64,000 nt of DNA from Sediminitomix flava (GCF_003149185.1 NZ_QGDO01000001.1:1488001-1552000), one strand, 5' to 3'; positions 1 to 9,576 are shown, numbered from the stretch's first letter. Numbers and translations: made by a program. The notes: a model not told the origin generated them from the letters alone.

Positions 1-705
1 TCCCATATGCCCTACATCCTGATAAAAATGTACCGTATTGTTTTTGGCCAAATGACACTGCTTTAAAGAGTCATCTAAAGAAACAGCTTGATCTTCATTT
101 CCTATCAAGAATTGAATTGGTATATCTGTTTGTTTTAACCATTCAGTCGAATCATCTCTATCTCTCATTGCAAGCATCGTTTGCTGTGCAGCTTCAAGCG
201 CTGTTTCTGAACTATTCTTAATGGTCTGATTGATCAAATACTCCTTTTCTTTCTTTGTTTTTGTACTAAACAAACCTCTAAACATAGAAGTGGTAAACTT
301 TTCTACTCCTTCATCTGCTAAAAATTGGACAGCTTTAGTTCTCGTATTTTTCTTCTCATCACCATCTTCAAAAACGGTAGAATGAAAAAGTGTTAGCCCT
401 GCAACTTTTTCGGGATATTGTTGAGCAAAAGAAAGACTCACATAGCCTCCTAGAGAATGTCCGATAATGTGTATCTTTGAAATATCTAATTGATCTATAG
501 TATTTTTTATAGAATTAGCCATTCCTGATATTGTCGTTTTTTCTAACATCGGACTACGGCCAAACCCAGGGAGATCAATAGCTATAACCCTGAATTCATC
601 GGACAAATAAGGTATTATATCATCCCAAATATCTGCTGTTTCACAAAATCCATGAACAAGCAATATTGTATTTGTCCCTTTTTCGGTGTCTTTAAGCGAA
701 AGCAT
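1..705 (-). CDS. Alpha/beta hydrolase, C-terminus cut by window edge
   Basis: The gene starts at an ATG at 705 and stays open to position 1, giving 235 visible residues. It reads as an alpha/beta-hydrolase-fold enzyme, probably a carboxylesterase or similar cytoplasmic hydrolase, since no signal peptide is visible. The oxyanion-hole motif HGF is at residues 18-20. The nucleophile elbow GHSLGG is at residues 82-87, so Ser84 is the likely nucleophile. A GHMG motif with His233, at the very edge of the window, fits the catalytic histidine, so only a short tail is probably missing. The acid is likely the Asp of the 'LIGNEDQAV' segment. The substrate cannot be told from sequence; lipase, haloperoxidase-like or MhpC-like activities are all possible. 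Confidence 0.85.
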   Translation of the reverse strand, partial: MLSLKDTEKGTNTILLVHGFCETADIWDDIIPYLSDEFRVIAIDLPGFGRSPMLEKTTISGMANSIKNTIDQLDISKIHIIGHSLGGYVSLSFAQQYPEKVAGLTLFHSTVFEDGDEKKNTRTKAVQFLADEGVEKFTTSMFRGLFSTKTKKEKEYLINQTIKNSSETALEAAQQTMLAMRDRDDSTEWLKQTDIPIQFLIGNEDQAVSLDDSLKQCHLAKNNTVHFYQDVGHMG

Positions 706-885
706 ATAAAAAGATTTACAAATTTGACGAATTGATGCAACCTCTAAGTGAAAGAGGCATCTTTTGTACAAAATGAGATGAAACGAAGATGATTATTTTT
801 TTGAAAATAATTCAAATTTAATCGAAAACTAAGCAATCATCTTCCATAAAGTTTAGCAATAAATACCATATAAAACCAAATAGAT

Positions 886-1971
886 ATGTTTAGAAGAAGT
901 ATACAACGAGTCTTTATTTTTATTACTCTTTTGATTTCCTCTTTAACGGTTTCGGCTCAAGAATTTAATACAGATTCTGTAAAAGTAATTTTTGCTGATG
1001 GAGCAACTTTGAGTTTCCAATCAAAATCAGGAGAGAAATTAGAATACAGTGATATCATAGAAGTTCTTATAGGTATAGAAACTTTAGCTGACTCAGCTGA
1101 CCGCTACAACGGCTTCTACCAATTGGATAAATCATGGGGTAAATTGACCGTAGATACTAGAGTTGGACGTGATTTTTCTTCAGAACCAAAAGTAGTTACA
1201 AACTCTTCAAAAGAATCTGATTTCTGGAATAAATGGGACAACGACTGGGATAGCGATTGGGAAGAGTCTGAAACAATCAATGTGAAAGGTGACGACGGTA
1301 TCTCAATCAACTTTGGACATAGTAACAACGACGGTCAGAAGAAGACCAAAAGACGTACTAGATCATATTGGAACATGGATTTAGGTTTGAATACATACGT
1401 CGAAAATGGTGAAATACCAGGAAATGTCCCTTACAGACTCGATCCTCTTGGTTCAAGATATGTAGCCTTCTCTCATAACTGGAGAACTCAGATTGGTAAC
1501 TTAGATAAATCTCCATTCTTCATTAAATATGGTTTATCAATTTCTTGGAACAATTATATGTTCGAAGACGATGTACTCTTAAGTGTTGAAGGTGAAGAAG
1601 TAGTTTTTGGAGAAGTTCCTTCAGATTGGTCTTCGGTGAAAAAGAATAAACTTGCTGTCGCAAATATTGGCATTCCGATCATGCTTCAGATTGGTAGAGA
1701 TAAAGGTTCATTCCAATTCGGTATTGGAGGTTATGCAAACTATAGAATCGATAGCTGGCAAAAACACAAATTCACTAGAGACGGTGACACGGAAAAAGAG
1801 AAAGACCATGATCCATTCAATATCCAAGATTTCCGTTATGGTTTAAGTACTGAAATTGGTATTCCGAAAGCTGGATTCAAAATTTTCGCCAATTATGAGC
1901 TTTCTCCATTATTCAGATATACAGATACAAACCCTGAGTTAAATACAATCATGTTTGGTATAAGATTCTAA
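886..1971 (+). CDS. Putative outer-membrane beta-barrel protein
   Basis: This 361-residue protein begins with a cleavable signal peptide (about residues 1-25, ending SAQ). A polar, Asp/Trp/Ser-rich stretch covers about residues 100-155 (DFWNKWDNDWDSDW region). The rest alternates hydrophobic and polar residues, and the chain ends in 'MFGIRF' with a terminal Phe, as outer-membrane barrels do. I infer an OmpA/PorT-like barrel of about eight to ten strands. It is a single-gene unit: the gene upstream is divergent and a strong bidirectional hairpin follows directly. No enzymatic motif was seen and the function is unknown. Confidence 0.75.
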   Translation: MFRRSIQRVFIFITLLISSLTVSAQEFNTDSVKVIFADGATLSFQSKSGEKLEYSDIIEVLIGIETLADSADRYNGFYQLDKSWGKLTVDTRVGRDFSSEPKVVTNSSKESDFWNKWDNDWDSDWEESETINVKGDDGISINFGHSNNDGQKKTKRRTRSYWNMDLGLNTYVENGEIPGNVPYRLDPLGSRYVAFSHNWRTQIGNLDKSPFFIKYGLSISWNNYMFEDDVLLSVEGEEVVFGEVPSDWSSVKKNKLAVANIGIPIMLQIGRDKGSFQFGIGGYANYRIDSWQKHKFTRDGDTEKEKDHDPFNIQDFRYGLSTEIGIPKAGFKIFANYELSPLFRYTDTNPELNTIMFGIRF

Positions 1972-1992
1972 AATAAACGACCTTAAACCAAC

Positions 1993-2034
1993 AATAAAAA
2001 AGTCCTTGGAAACACTTCCAAGGACTTTTTTATT
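1993..2034. terminator. Bidirectional intrinsic terminator, 19-bp perfect stem
   Basis: A perfect 19-bp inverted repeat (1993-2011 with 2016-2034) encloses a 4-nt loop. It is flanked by an A-run on the left and a T-run on the right, so it can terminate the barrel gene on the plus strand and the small gene on the minus strand. Confidence 0.9.
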
Positions 2035-2035
2035 G

Positions 2036-2221
2036 TCATTCTTTTTTAACGTCTAAATCATTTCGATTTTTCAATTTCTTGTCAACAACATGTTGGTTTA
2101 GAAAGTCATTGAGTTGTTCGATGGTGTAAGTACTTTCGATTTCTCCAGAGGAGTTGATACGAATGTCAAAGCCATCCAAGGCAGGATTCACCTTTGGCTT
2201 CTTTTCTTTTCTATACTTCAT
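2036..2221 (-). CDS. Small conserved-looking hypothetical protein (61 aa)
   Basis: This 61-residue, highly charged cytoplasmic protein starts at an ATG at 2221 and ends just before the shared terminator. It has a lysine-rich N-terminus, a central 'ALDGFDIRINSSGEIES' segment and a helical, acidic/basic C-terminus. From memory, small proteins with a similar 'L-GF-I-IN-GEI' core occur in Bacteroidota as hypothetical proteins; this was not checked. The terminator placed right after it and the sensible composition support a real gene. No function can be offered. Confidence 0.6.
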   Translation of the reverse strand: MKYRKEKKPKVNPALDGFDIRINSSGEIESTYTIEQLNDFLNQHVVDKKLKNRNDLDVKKE

Positions 2222-2398
2222 AGCGAGTTGACGTTTAAATACGTGCTGGTTGTTTTTGGGTATCTGCGCTTTTTAAAATACAGACACTTCAAAAGTAAAG
2301 TACAAAGTAACAATAATTCCCTGTTTGTCAAGAAAATACAAACAAAATCCGTTTTCAATGTACCATTTAACACCTTTTGCTATAAATAGTACTATCTT

Positions 2399-2896
2399 CT
2401 AAATCAACTTATTCTGATAGAGAGAAAGGTTTTCAGCATCAAAACAGACAAAATAAACTTCCATTGTAGAAGTTGTTCTTAAAAACAAATTCACTGTGTT
2501 ATATGCTATCTCTACAGCTTTTTCTTTAGGAAAGCCATAAACTCCAGTACTGATATTGGGGAATGCGATGGAGTTTAATTTTAGGCATTCAGCTATTTTC
2601 AAAGAATTGAGGTAAGCAGAAGCTAGTAATTCTTCTTCACCCTTTGCTCCTCCTTGCCAAATAGGCCCTACGGTATGAATGATGTATCGGGCTGCTAATT
2701 GGTAGCCTTGGGTATATTTCGCTTGCCCAGTAGCACAGCCATTCAAGGTTTTACACTCTTCAAGCAACTTTGGCCCTGCAGCTCTATGGATTGCACCATC
2801 TACTCCTCCACCTCCCAATAAGGATGTATTGGCTGCATTTACAATGGCATCCGTTTTCATCTGAGTGATATCTCCTTGAATGACTTTGATAGGCAT
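2399..2896 (-). CDS. Macrodomain protein, probable O-acetyl-ADP-ribose deacetylase
   Basis: This 165-residue protein is one macrodomain from end to end. It carries the diagnostic N-terminal '[20 protein letters not shown]' segment, the [10 protein letters not shown] loop (residues 28-37) that contacts the ADP-ribose phosphates, '[10 protein letters not shown]' and '[12 protein letters not shown]'. The family (YmdB and relatives) binds ADP-ribose and hydrolyses O-acetyl-ADP-ribose or mono-ADP-ribose from proteins in the cytoplasm. Its start lies 11 bases after the mlaF stop, so it is probably the third gene of an mlaE-mlaF-macrodomain operon. Whether that is a functional link or simple co-transcription is not shown. 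Confidence 0.92.
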   Translation of the reverse strand: MPIKVIQGDITQMKTDAIVNAANTSLLGGGGVDGAIHRAAGPKLLEECKTLNGCATGQAKYTQGYQLAARYIIHTVGPIWQGGAKGEEELLASAYLNSLKIAECLKLNSIAFPNISTGVYGFPKEKAVEIAYNTVNLFLRTTSTMEVYFVCFDAENLSLYQNKLI

Positions 2897-2907
2897 AAAT
2901 CTATTTT

Positions 2908-3660
2908 TTATCGTAAAGCTTTAAATTTCTGCATGAGCTTATTTGCCAAGATAAAGTCATGCAATGCTTTCTCATCAGAATCAAGAATAGTTTCATTACT
3001 ACCTTCCCAAACTTTATGACCTTGATACATGAACAAAATGTACTGACCAATTTCCATTACAGAGTTCATATCGTGAGATACGATAATGGTCGTCAGGTTA
3101 TATTCATGTGTAATTTCTTGAATAAGATTATCAATGACAATCGAAGTCTGAGGGTCAAGTCCTGAGTTTGGTTCATCACAGAAAAGGTATTGTGAATTCA
3201 TGACAATAGCACGAGCAATACCAACCCTTTTCTGCATACCTCCACTAATTTCAGAAGGCATTTTATCAGCAGCAGCGGCAAGCCCTACTCTTGAAAGGCA
3301 AAATTCAACTCTATCTTTTTTTTCTCCTTCAGACATTTTTGACATCATGTCCAAAGGGAATTTCACATTCTCATAAACTGTTTTTGAATCAAAAAGAGCA
3401 GAACCTTGAAAAAGCATCCCTATTTCTCTTCTGATTGCTTTCTGTTCTTTCAAACTAGAATTGTAGAAATCCCTGCCATTATACTCTATCGTTCCAGAGT
3501 CGGGTTCTATCAAGCCTACAATCGTTTTCAGCAATACACTTTTACCTGTACCCGATGCACCAATAATCATATTGGTTTGTCCTTGCTCAAACTTTGCACT
3601 GATTCCTTTCAGTACTTCCTTTCCTTGGAAAGCCTTTTTGATATTTGTTATTTCTATCAT
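2908..3660 (-). CDS. mlaF: MlaF-like ABC transporter ATP-binding protein
   Basis: This 250-residue ATPase belongs to the Mla/Mce (Ttg2A, MKL) lipid transport family. Walker A is GASGTGKS (about residues 34-41), the signature is SGGMQKR (about 137-143), Walker B is [12 protein letters not shown] and the H-loop His is in 'IIVSHDM'. All motifs are intact. With the MlaE permease it would power phospholipid movement between the inner membrane and an MCE-domain protein. The gene lies 10 bases after mlaE. There is no mlaD in this operon; an MCE-domain gene lies near 51-52 kb. The symbol is given by family, not by proven orthology. Confidence 0.88.
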   Translation of the reverse strand: MIEITNIKKAFQGKEVLKGISAKFEQGQTNMIIGASGTGKSVLLKTIVGLIEPDSGTIEYNGRDFYNSSLKEQKAIRREIGMLFQGSALFDSKTVYENVKFPLDMMSKMSEGEKKDRVEFCLSRVGLAAAADKMPSEISGGMQKRVGIARAIVMNSQYLFCDEPNSGLDPQTSIVIDNLIQEITHEYNLTTIIVSHDMNSVMEIGQYILFMYQGHKVWEGSNETILDSDEKALHDFILANKLMQKFKALR

Positions 3661-3670
3661 GTTCTCCGAA

Positions 3671-4402
3671 TCAGATTAAAAGTTGAGCTAATAAGAAGTC
3701 CGCTACCAAAATAGCAATACAGCTATTTGTTACTGCTTTTGTACTTGATCTTCCAACTTCCAAAGCTCCTCCTACAGTATTATAACCCAAGAAAGAAGAA
3801 ATTGTAGATACCAAAAAGCCAAAAACTAAGGCTTTGATGAGTGCAAAAGTGACATTGAACGGAATGAACTCGAATCGTAATCCGTAAATATATTCTTCTG
3901 GGGTAAGCCATCCTCCTAAAATAGAAGCGACATAACCTCCGTAAATCCCTAGAAAAGCGGCTAGCGTGGTTAGCATTGGCAACATTGCGACACAAGCCAA
4001 GACTTTTGGAAGAACCAAATAAGAAACGGAATTGATTCCCATTACTTCAAGGGCATCAATCTGTTCCGTAATTTTCATGGTTCCGAGTCCTCCTGCTATG
4101 TTGGAGCCTACCTTTCCGGCAAAAACAACCCCAATAAATGTAGGTGCGATTTCCAACAACAGCATGTCGCGAACAATCAAACTCACGATATATTTTGGTA
4201 CAAACGGGCTTGTCATGTTATTGGCCGTTTGTACAGCACTTACAGCTCCTACAAAAAATGCCACGATTGACACAATGAAAATAGAATCTAAGCCAATACG
4301 AATACATTCTTCAAAAAATAGCTTTCCGTAAACTCTGGGCGATTCTCTGTTTACAAACAGCTGCTTCAAAAACAGCGTGAAACTTCCCAATCTTTTAATC
4401 AT
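3671..4402 (-). CDS. mlaE: MlaE-like lipid transport permease
   Basis: This 243-residue membrane protein has the MlaE fold: about five to six hydrophobic segments and the conserved block 'FAGKVGSNIAGGLGTMKITEQIDALEVMGI' region (about 94-123), including the family's E-IDAL-V-G-N core. It acts in the inner membrane as the permease partner of MlaF. It starts at an ATG at 4402 and leads an operon with mlaF (10-bp gap) and the macrodomain gene. In proteobacteria mlaD, mlaC and mlaB follow; none are here. Confidence 0.9.
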   Translation of the reverse strand: MIKRLGSFTLFLKQLFVNRESPRVYGKLFFEECIRIGLDSIFIVSIVAFFVGAVSAVQTANNMTSPFVPKYIVSLIVRDMLLLEIAPTFIGVVFAGKVGSNIAGGLGTMKITEQIDALEVMGINSVSYLVLPKVLACVAMLPMLTTLAAFLGIYGGYVASILGGWLTPEEYIYGLRFEFIPFNVTFALIKALVFGFLVSTISSFLGYNTVGGALEVGRSSTKAVTNSCIAILVADFLLAQLLI

Positions 4403-4587
4403 AGTATATCTTTTAGATAGCTCTATTTCTACTCCTTAAAAAGTAACTTACAAATATAAAGATCTGAATAGCATTCAAACTTCAATATTTGATTTTTGTC
4501 TAATTTAACAGTTTTCTTTTTCTGCTTTCTTCTTCCTAATTTTTGTCTAAATTCGAAGGTAAATAATCATAACAAAAACGAATAATT

Positions 4588-5283
4588 ATGATAGTTGTTA
4601 CAGGGGGAAGTAAAGGAATTGGTAAAGCGATCATTGAAAAATTCGCACAAGCAGGTCACAACATCGCTTCATGTGCTCGAAATGCAGCGCAATTGAGCGA
4701 CATGAAAAAAGAAATTGAAGAAAAATATAAAGTAAAAGTATATATACAAACAGCTGATCTGAGTGTAAAAGAAGATACTGCTACGTTTATTGATTTTGTG
4801 AAAAGAGTGGGTGAGCCTGTAAAAGTTTTAGTGAACAACACAGGTGTATTTATTCCGGGTGCAATCCATGAAGAAGAGGATGGTATTTTGGAACAAATGA
4901 TCGAAACCAACCTTTATAGTGCCTACCGTCTGACAAAAGGGTTCATCAGAGAAATGATGGACAGAAAAGAAGGACATATTTTTAATATTGCTTCTGTAGC
5001 TAGTTTTATGGCTTATGCCAATGGTGGTTCATACTCTATCTCAAAACATGCCATGCTAGGGATGTCGAGATCGTTGAGAGAAGAAATGAAACCATTCAAT
5101 GTAAAAGTAACTTCAATTATGCCTGGAGCTACTCGTACAGCGAGTTGGGATGGTGTCGATCTTCCAGACGACCGTTTCAGTAAGAGTGAAGATATTGCTG
5201 AATTGGTATTTGCGAGCTACACACTTTCTCAAAATTCTGTGGTAGAAGATATCGTGGTTCGTCCACAATTAGGAGATATATAA
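4588..5283 (+). CDS. Short-chain dehydrogenase/reductase (SDR)
   Basis: This 231-residue classical SDR has TGGSKGIG (residues 5-12, the TGxxxGxG cofactor loop), NNTG (83-86, where NNAG is usual), a serine-containing 'NIASVAS' (133-139) and YSISK (149-153), which supplies the catalytic Tyr and Lys. It should be an NAD(P)-dependent cytoplasmic oxidoreductase. The substrate is not readable; related proteins are annotated as 3-oxoacyl-ACP reductase-like or YdfG-like. It is a single gene closed by a hairpin terminator at 5291-5327. Confidence 0.92.
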   Translation: MIVVTGGSKGIGKAIIEKFAQAGHNIASCARNAAQLSDMKKEIEEKYKVKVYIQTADLSVKEDTATFIDFVKRVGEPVKVLVNNTGVFIPGAIHEEEDGILEQMIETNLYSAYRLTKGFIREMMDRKEGHIFNIASVASFMAYANGGSYSISKHAMLGMSRSLREEMKPFNVKVTSIMPGATRTASWDGVDLPDDRFSKSEDIAELVFASYTLSQNSVVEDIVVRPQLGDI

Positions 5284-5290
5284 TCTTTTC

Positions 5291-5327
5291 AGGTAGCAGT
5301 GTAGTCCAAATGCACTGCTACTTTTTT
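5291..5327 (+). terminator. Intrinsic terminator after the SDR gene
   Basis: A 9-bp stem (GTAGCAGTG with CACTGCTAC) is followed by a T6 run, directly downstream of the SDR stop codon. Confidence 0.85.
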
Positions 5328-5381
5328 GTTACTTACTCACAACTACAGCTCATTTTATAAAATCCAAAAACACTTCATTTC

Positions 5382-5921
5382 ATGGGAAAGAAGATTGACC
5401 ATATCACTCCACAACTTCAAGAATTCATCAAAGATCAGCATATCTTTTTTGTTGGTACAGCAGCCGATGAAGGTAGAGTAAATGTTTCTCCCAAAGGCGG
5501 CGATTCCTTCCGAGTGATTGACCAAAATAAAATTGTATGGCAAAACAAAACGGGGAGTGGAAACGAAACGGCTGCTCATTTGCTCAAAAATGATCGGATG
5601 ACCATCATGTTTTGCTCCTTTGAGAAAAATCCACTCATTTTAAGGCTTTATGGAACAGCAAAAATCTATCATGATAGAGATCAAGAATTTCATGATTACA
5701 TCGGGTTATTTCCTCAAGCATTAGGCTCACGTCAAATTATTGAAATGGAAGTTGACTTGGTACAAACTTCATGTGGTTTCGGAGTTCCTTTTATGGACTT
5801 CAAAGAAGACAGAGAAACACTGGATGTTTGGGCGGAGAAGAAAGGACAAGAAAAAATAGAGACTTATTGGGAAGAAAAAAACACCTTGAGTATTGATGGT
5901 TTTGAGACTAAAATCAAATAA
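5382..5921 (+). CDS. Pyridoxamine 5'-phosphate oxidase-family protein
   Basis: This 179-residue protein has the split-barrel flavin-binding fold of the PPOX family. Visible signs are 'FFVGTAADEGRVNVSPKGG' (about 22-40), 'IVWQNKTGSGNETAAHLLKN' (about 51-70) and 'LILRLYGTAKIYH' (about 85-97). Members bind FMN, F420 or heme and act as small cytoplasmic oxidoreductases; many are described only as general stress or PPOX-class proteins. It is not PdxH proper, which is longer and has a different C-terminus. It appears monocistronic, with no terminator seen after it. Confidence 0.85.
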   Translation: MGKKIDHITPQLQEFIKDQHIFFVGTAADEGRVNVSPKGGDSFRVIDQNKIVWQNKTGSGNETAAHLLKNDRMTIMFCSFEKNPLILRLYGTAKIYHDRDQEFHDYIGLFPQALGSRQIIEMEVDLVQTSCGFGVPFMDFKEDRETLDVWAEKKGQEKIETYWEEKNTLSIDGFETKIK

Positions 5922-6038
5922 TACGTCTTTTCTGATCTATCTCACTCGGTAAAACTTAGCTACATTTTCTTCAAAAAGTTAAATTGTTAAGACGTTAATC
6001 TTCTGTATGCAATATTATCAAATCAGCTGACTTTTACG

Positions 6039-6046
6039 TAGTTTTG
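6039..6046 (+). promoter_or_regulatory. Possible Bacteroidota -7 element
   Basis: TAGTTTTG fits TAnnTTTG and lies about 65 bases before the GTG start of the large outer-membrane gene. No clear -33 TTTG is seen at the right spacing. Confidence 0.4.
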
Positions 6047-6111
6047 TCTTTAATATTGGCTAAAACATAGCTTTTTGAGATAGAGAATATACAATTATTG
6101 ACTTATACCGA

Positions 6112-9100
6112 GTGAAGCCTACGCTTACTTTTTTCCTATTCCTAATTTTGAGCATACCCAGCTTAGCACAAACTTCGGAGAATTCTAATCTTCGTAGAAA
6201 GTGGGTTTATGCCCAAAATCAAACGCTCGATAAGCTCCTTGTAGACCCTAGTTCTTTCCAAGTTCTACAGATTGTAGGTGAGGCGAAAAACGAAAATATT
6301 CTTTTCGAAAATCAGCAGTTGATATTCAATGCTGACAGCTCCTTGATTGATTCTGTTTTGGTAAGCTACAGAGTACTAGATTTTAATAGTATTCAGACCA
6401 ATACAACCTATTCTTCTTTTCACTTTAAGTCAGATACTACTTCCAATACATTTTCAAACAGAAGACGAAATAATCGGAAAAGCTTCAAAAGGGAATCCTT
6501 GTTTGACACAGGAGAAGTACAAACTATGGGTAGTATTAGCAGAGGATTTTCGATTGGAAGTAATCAAGATTTTTACGTGAATTCGGGGCTGAATTTACAA
6601 TTGCAAGGAGCGATTACGGAAGATATTCTCTTGGAAGCGAGTATTACGGATAGTCAAGTACCTTATCAGCCTGAAGGAAATACGCAGAACATTCAAGACT
6701 TTGATCGAATCTTAATAAAACTAAGTCATGAAAAAGGAAGTTTGAGTGCTGGAGATGTTCAGATTATGGATGATAAAATATCTGCTTTTCTCAGATATAC
6801 CAAAAACGTACAAGGGCTTCAAGCAACCGCTAATTTCGGGAATGATAGCAGCAAATATCAGTCAAAAACTGTAGCTAGTATTTCGCAGGCAAAAGGACAA
6901 TTCCACCGTCAAGAAATTGTAGCCTTAGAGGGTGTAAAAGGCCCCTACCGATTACTAGGACCTCAGAACGAAAATAATATTGTGGTAATCGCAGGTTCTG
7001 AAAAAGTGTATATCGATGGAATTTTGATGAAAAGAGGTTTTGACCAAGATTATGTAATTGATTATAACTTGGCAGAAATTACTTTTACCGCAAAACAGGT
7101 GATTACTCAAAACAGTCGTATTCGGGTAGATTTTGAATATGCGGTACAGTACTTTGCACGAACAATCTCTCAAGTAAGTCATGAACAGCGAATCGGTAAA
7201 TTCACTTTCTTCACTGATTTTTATCAAGAGAAGGATAACAAAAATACCTCACTGTTTTATCAACTTTCTGATGAGGAAAAAAGGCTGATCGCAAGTAAAG
7301 GAGATAACATTGATGAAATTTATGTCAACTCCATTGATACGGTTTCAACTTTTGATCCGAATAAAATTCAATACACCTACAAAGATTCGATTGTTAACAA
7401 CGTCCCTTATACAGACATTCTTGTCAGAGCAGATAATTCTGCGGAACTGTTAGTTCAAGCCAATTTCACGAATGTAGGTACAAACAATGGTGACTATGTT
7501 TTTTCTACCCAAGAAGGTGGAGGACGAGTATATAAATGGGTTGCTCCAATCAACGGCGTACCGCAAGGTGATTTTGCTCCAATCCGAAAATTGTATGCTC
7601 CAAACCAGAAATCACTTTGGGTATTTGGTGGTGAATTCAAGCCTCGAAAAAACGATAAAATTTACGCTGAAATAGGACTTTCCAATCAAGACCTCAACCT
7701 TTTTGCCACGACAGACAAACATGATGACAATGGCGCTGCCTACAACTTTGGTTTTGAAACGAATAATAAATTAAATCAGAAAGTTGATTGGAAATTATAT
7801 GCTGACTATCAACAAACCTCTGATAATTTCAAAGCGATTGATCCTTTCAGATCAGTGGAATATGATCGGGATTGGGGCGTTGTCATTTCTGAAGATGAGC
7901 AAGACAAAATTCTATCTACAGGAACAAAAATTTCATGGAAAGAAAAAGATTACCTGTCCTATGACTTCTTGAAAAGAGATCGGGGATTAAGTGTAGATGG
8001 TATGCAACATCAGCTCAAACTTTCTACAAATCCTGTCGGAAAATTGCAATTGGATGGACAAGCTTTTCTCATGGAAAATCAGATTTTAAAAGATACAACT
8101 GTAGCCAATTGGGAAAGATACCAAGCAGATATACGATGGAATGGCGCAATTCTTCAACCGGGTTATACCTACAGAGAAGAGAAAAATACACTCGCTAAAG
8201 GAGCCGACAATGAAACGCTTTCATCTGTAGGTTATTTTGAAGAACATACCGTTTATATAGAATCTGGAGATAGTATAAAAGCAAAGATCAGAGCCGATTA
8301 TACGCAAAGAGAAGATTATTATGTTTCTGAGGGAGCCATTACGCCATACACAGAAGCAGAGATGGTGGGTTTCAGATTTTCGAATAAAGGGAAAACAACC
8401 AATTGGGTCGGGAGTATAAACTACAGAGAACTGACCTATAAAAATACAAGTGATGATCTTGTTGAGAAAACATTGACAGCAAGGCTCGATTTGAATAAAC
8501 ATTGGTGGAAAAGAAATATCAACACCAACTTTTCTTACGAAACGGGTACAGGACAAGAACTGAAAAAAGAATATGTTTTTCTTCAAGTAGAAGCTGGTAG
8601 AGGTACTCACACTTGGCGAGACGACAATGGAAACGGAATACAGGAATTGGAAGAGTTTTATCCTGCCCAAAATCCCGATGAACGAAATTATGCAAAATTC
8701 TATGTTCCTACAGGAGAATACATTCCTGCATACAGTACTTTATTTCTTTTCAACCTTAATATTCGAACACCTAAAGCTTGGCTAAAAGAAAAAGGAATAA
8801 AGAATGTTTTGGCTAGACTTTCGTTGGTTTCTTCCATTAACTCAGATCGAAAAACAACCTCTGAAGATCTTCAAGAAAGATTTCTTCCATTTACGCCTAT
8901 AGCAGAGGCTGATCTGATTTCTCAGAAAGTATTTTTCAAAAACTCTTTGTTTATCAATAGAGCAGACCCGAAATGGGGAGCGGAAGTGAAGGCTAATTTT
9001 TCAGATGCAAAGTCGTTGCTTAGCAGCGGATTTGAACGAAGAATAAATGAAGAATATATGCTCATTTCTAGATTGAAACTGACAAAAGATTTTTCATTCC

Positions 9101-9576
9101 AAAATACACTTGCTGAAAAAATAGTAGATCAAGAATCTGACTTTTTAGAAGAACAAAGCTATGATTATACCGAGTGGCGAGTGGCTCCAGAATTGATTTA
9201 CCAACACCGAAATGATTTCCGAATTTCGGGACAATATTCTTACAAGCATAAAAATGCACCATTGGTTGGCGAAAACGATGGCGGAATAGCCCTTTTCCAT
9301 AAAGGTACTTTTGAGATGCGCTGGGCAAAAGCCATCAAGCGTAGTATTTCGGCTTCTTTAGCGCTGACACATATCAATTATGAAGGTGAAGTAAACACTC
9401 CTTTGGGTTATGAAATGTTGGAGGGACTAAGAAACGGAGTCAATTACCAATGGAATATCCGTTGGACGCAACGTCTTGTAGGAGGGCTTCAGATGAATGC
9501 TCTTTACGATGGACGTAAGTCAGAAAATCAGAAAATGATTCATACTGCCCAACTTCAGCTTACAGCCCTTTTCTAA
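6112..9576 (+). CDS. Large SprA-like outer-membrane protein (1154 aa)
   Basis: The protein starts at GTG (6112) with a signal peptide (about 1-20, ending SLAQ). Residues of about 140-230 read 'GSISRGFSIGSNQDFYVNSG', then a 'LQLQGAITEDILLEASITDS' stretch, 'QVPYQPEGNTQNIQDFDRI' and 'KGSLSAGDVQIM'. This resembles the N-terminal repeated module of SprA, the giant T9SS translocon and gliding protein. SprA itself is about 2400 residues, so this is a shorter relative and not SprA. The remainder is barrel-like, with long alternating strands, many Trp/Tyr girdle residues and a C-terminal Phe. I infer an outer-membrane barrel with a periplasmic or plug module; its cargo or role is unknown. It stands alone between unrelated genes. 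Confidence 0.7.
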   Translation: MKPTLTFFLFLILSIPSLAQTSENSNLRRKWVYAQNQTLDKLLVDPSSFQVLQIVGEAKNENILFENQQLIFNADSSLIDSVLVSYRVLDFNSIQTNTTYSSFHFKSDTTSNTFSNRRRNNRKSFKRESLFDTGEVQTMGSISRGFSIGSNQDFYVNSGLNLQLQGAITEDILLEASITDSQVPYQPEGNTQNIQDFDRILIKLSHEKGSLSAGDVQIMDDKISAFLRYTKNVQGLQATANFGNDSSKYQSKTVASISQAKGQFHRQEIVALEGVKGPYRLLGPQNENNIVVIAGSEKVYIDGILMKRGFDQDYVIDYNLAEITFTAKQVITQNSRIRVDFEYAVQYFARTISQVSHEQRIGKFTFFTDFYQEKDNKNTSLFYQLSDEEKRLIASKGDNIDEIYVNSIDTVSTFDPNKIQYTYKDSIVNNVPYTDILVRADNSAELLVQANFTNVGTNNGDYVFSTQEGGGRVYKWVAPINGVPQGDFAPIRKLYAPNQKSLWVFGGEFKPRKNDKIYAEIGLSNQDLNLFATTDKHDDNGAAYNFGFETNNKLNQKVDWKLYADYQQTSDNFKAIDPFRSVEYDRDWGVVISEDEQDKILSTGTKISWKEKDYLSYDFLKRDRGLSVDGMQHQLKLSTNPVGKLQLDGQAFLMENQILKDTTVANWERYQADIRWNGAILQPGYTYREEKNTLAKGADNETLSSVGYFEEHTVYIESGDSIKAKIRADYTQREDYYVSEGAITPYTEAEMVGFRFSNKGKTTNWVGSINYRELTYKNTSDDLVEKTLTARLDLNKHWWKRNINTNFSYETGTGQELKKEYVFLQVEAGRGTHTWRDDNGNGIQELEEFYPAQNPDERNYAKFYVPTGEYIPAYSTLFLFNLNIRTPKAWLKEKGIKNVLARLSLVSSINSDRKTTSEDLQERFLPFTPIAEADLISQKVFFKNSLFINRADPKWGAEVKANFSDAKSLLSSGFERRINEEYMLISRLKLTKDFSFQNTLAEKIVDQESDFLEEQSYDYTEWRVAPELIYQHRNDFRISGQYSYKHKNAPLVGENDGGIALFHKGTFEMRWAKAIKRSISASLALTHINYEGEVNTPLGYEMLEGLRNGVNYQWNIRWTQRLVGGLQMNALYDGRKSENQKMIHTAQLQLTALF

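Noticed and set aside
2114..2389. A 91-codon plus-strand ORF opposite and beyond the small minus-strand gene
   Set aside because: It overlaps the better-supported 61-aa gene, is rich in Phe/Lys from AT-rich DNA and has no signals.
8221..8670. A 149-codon minus-strand ORF inside the SprA-like gene
   Set aside because: It lies wholly inside a long, well-formed plus-strand gene and has no family resemblance, promoter or terminator.
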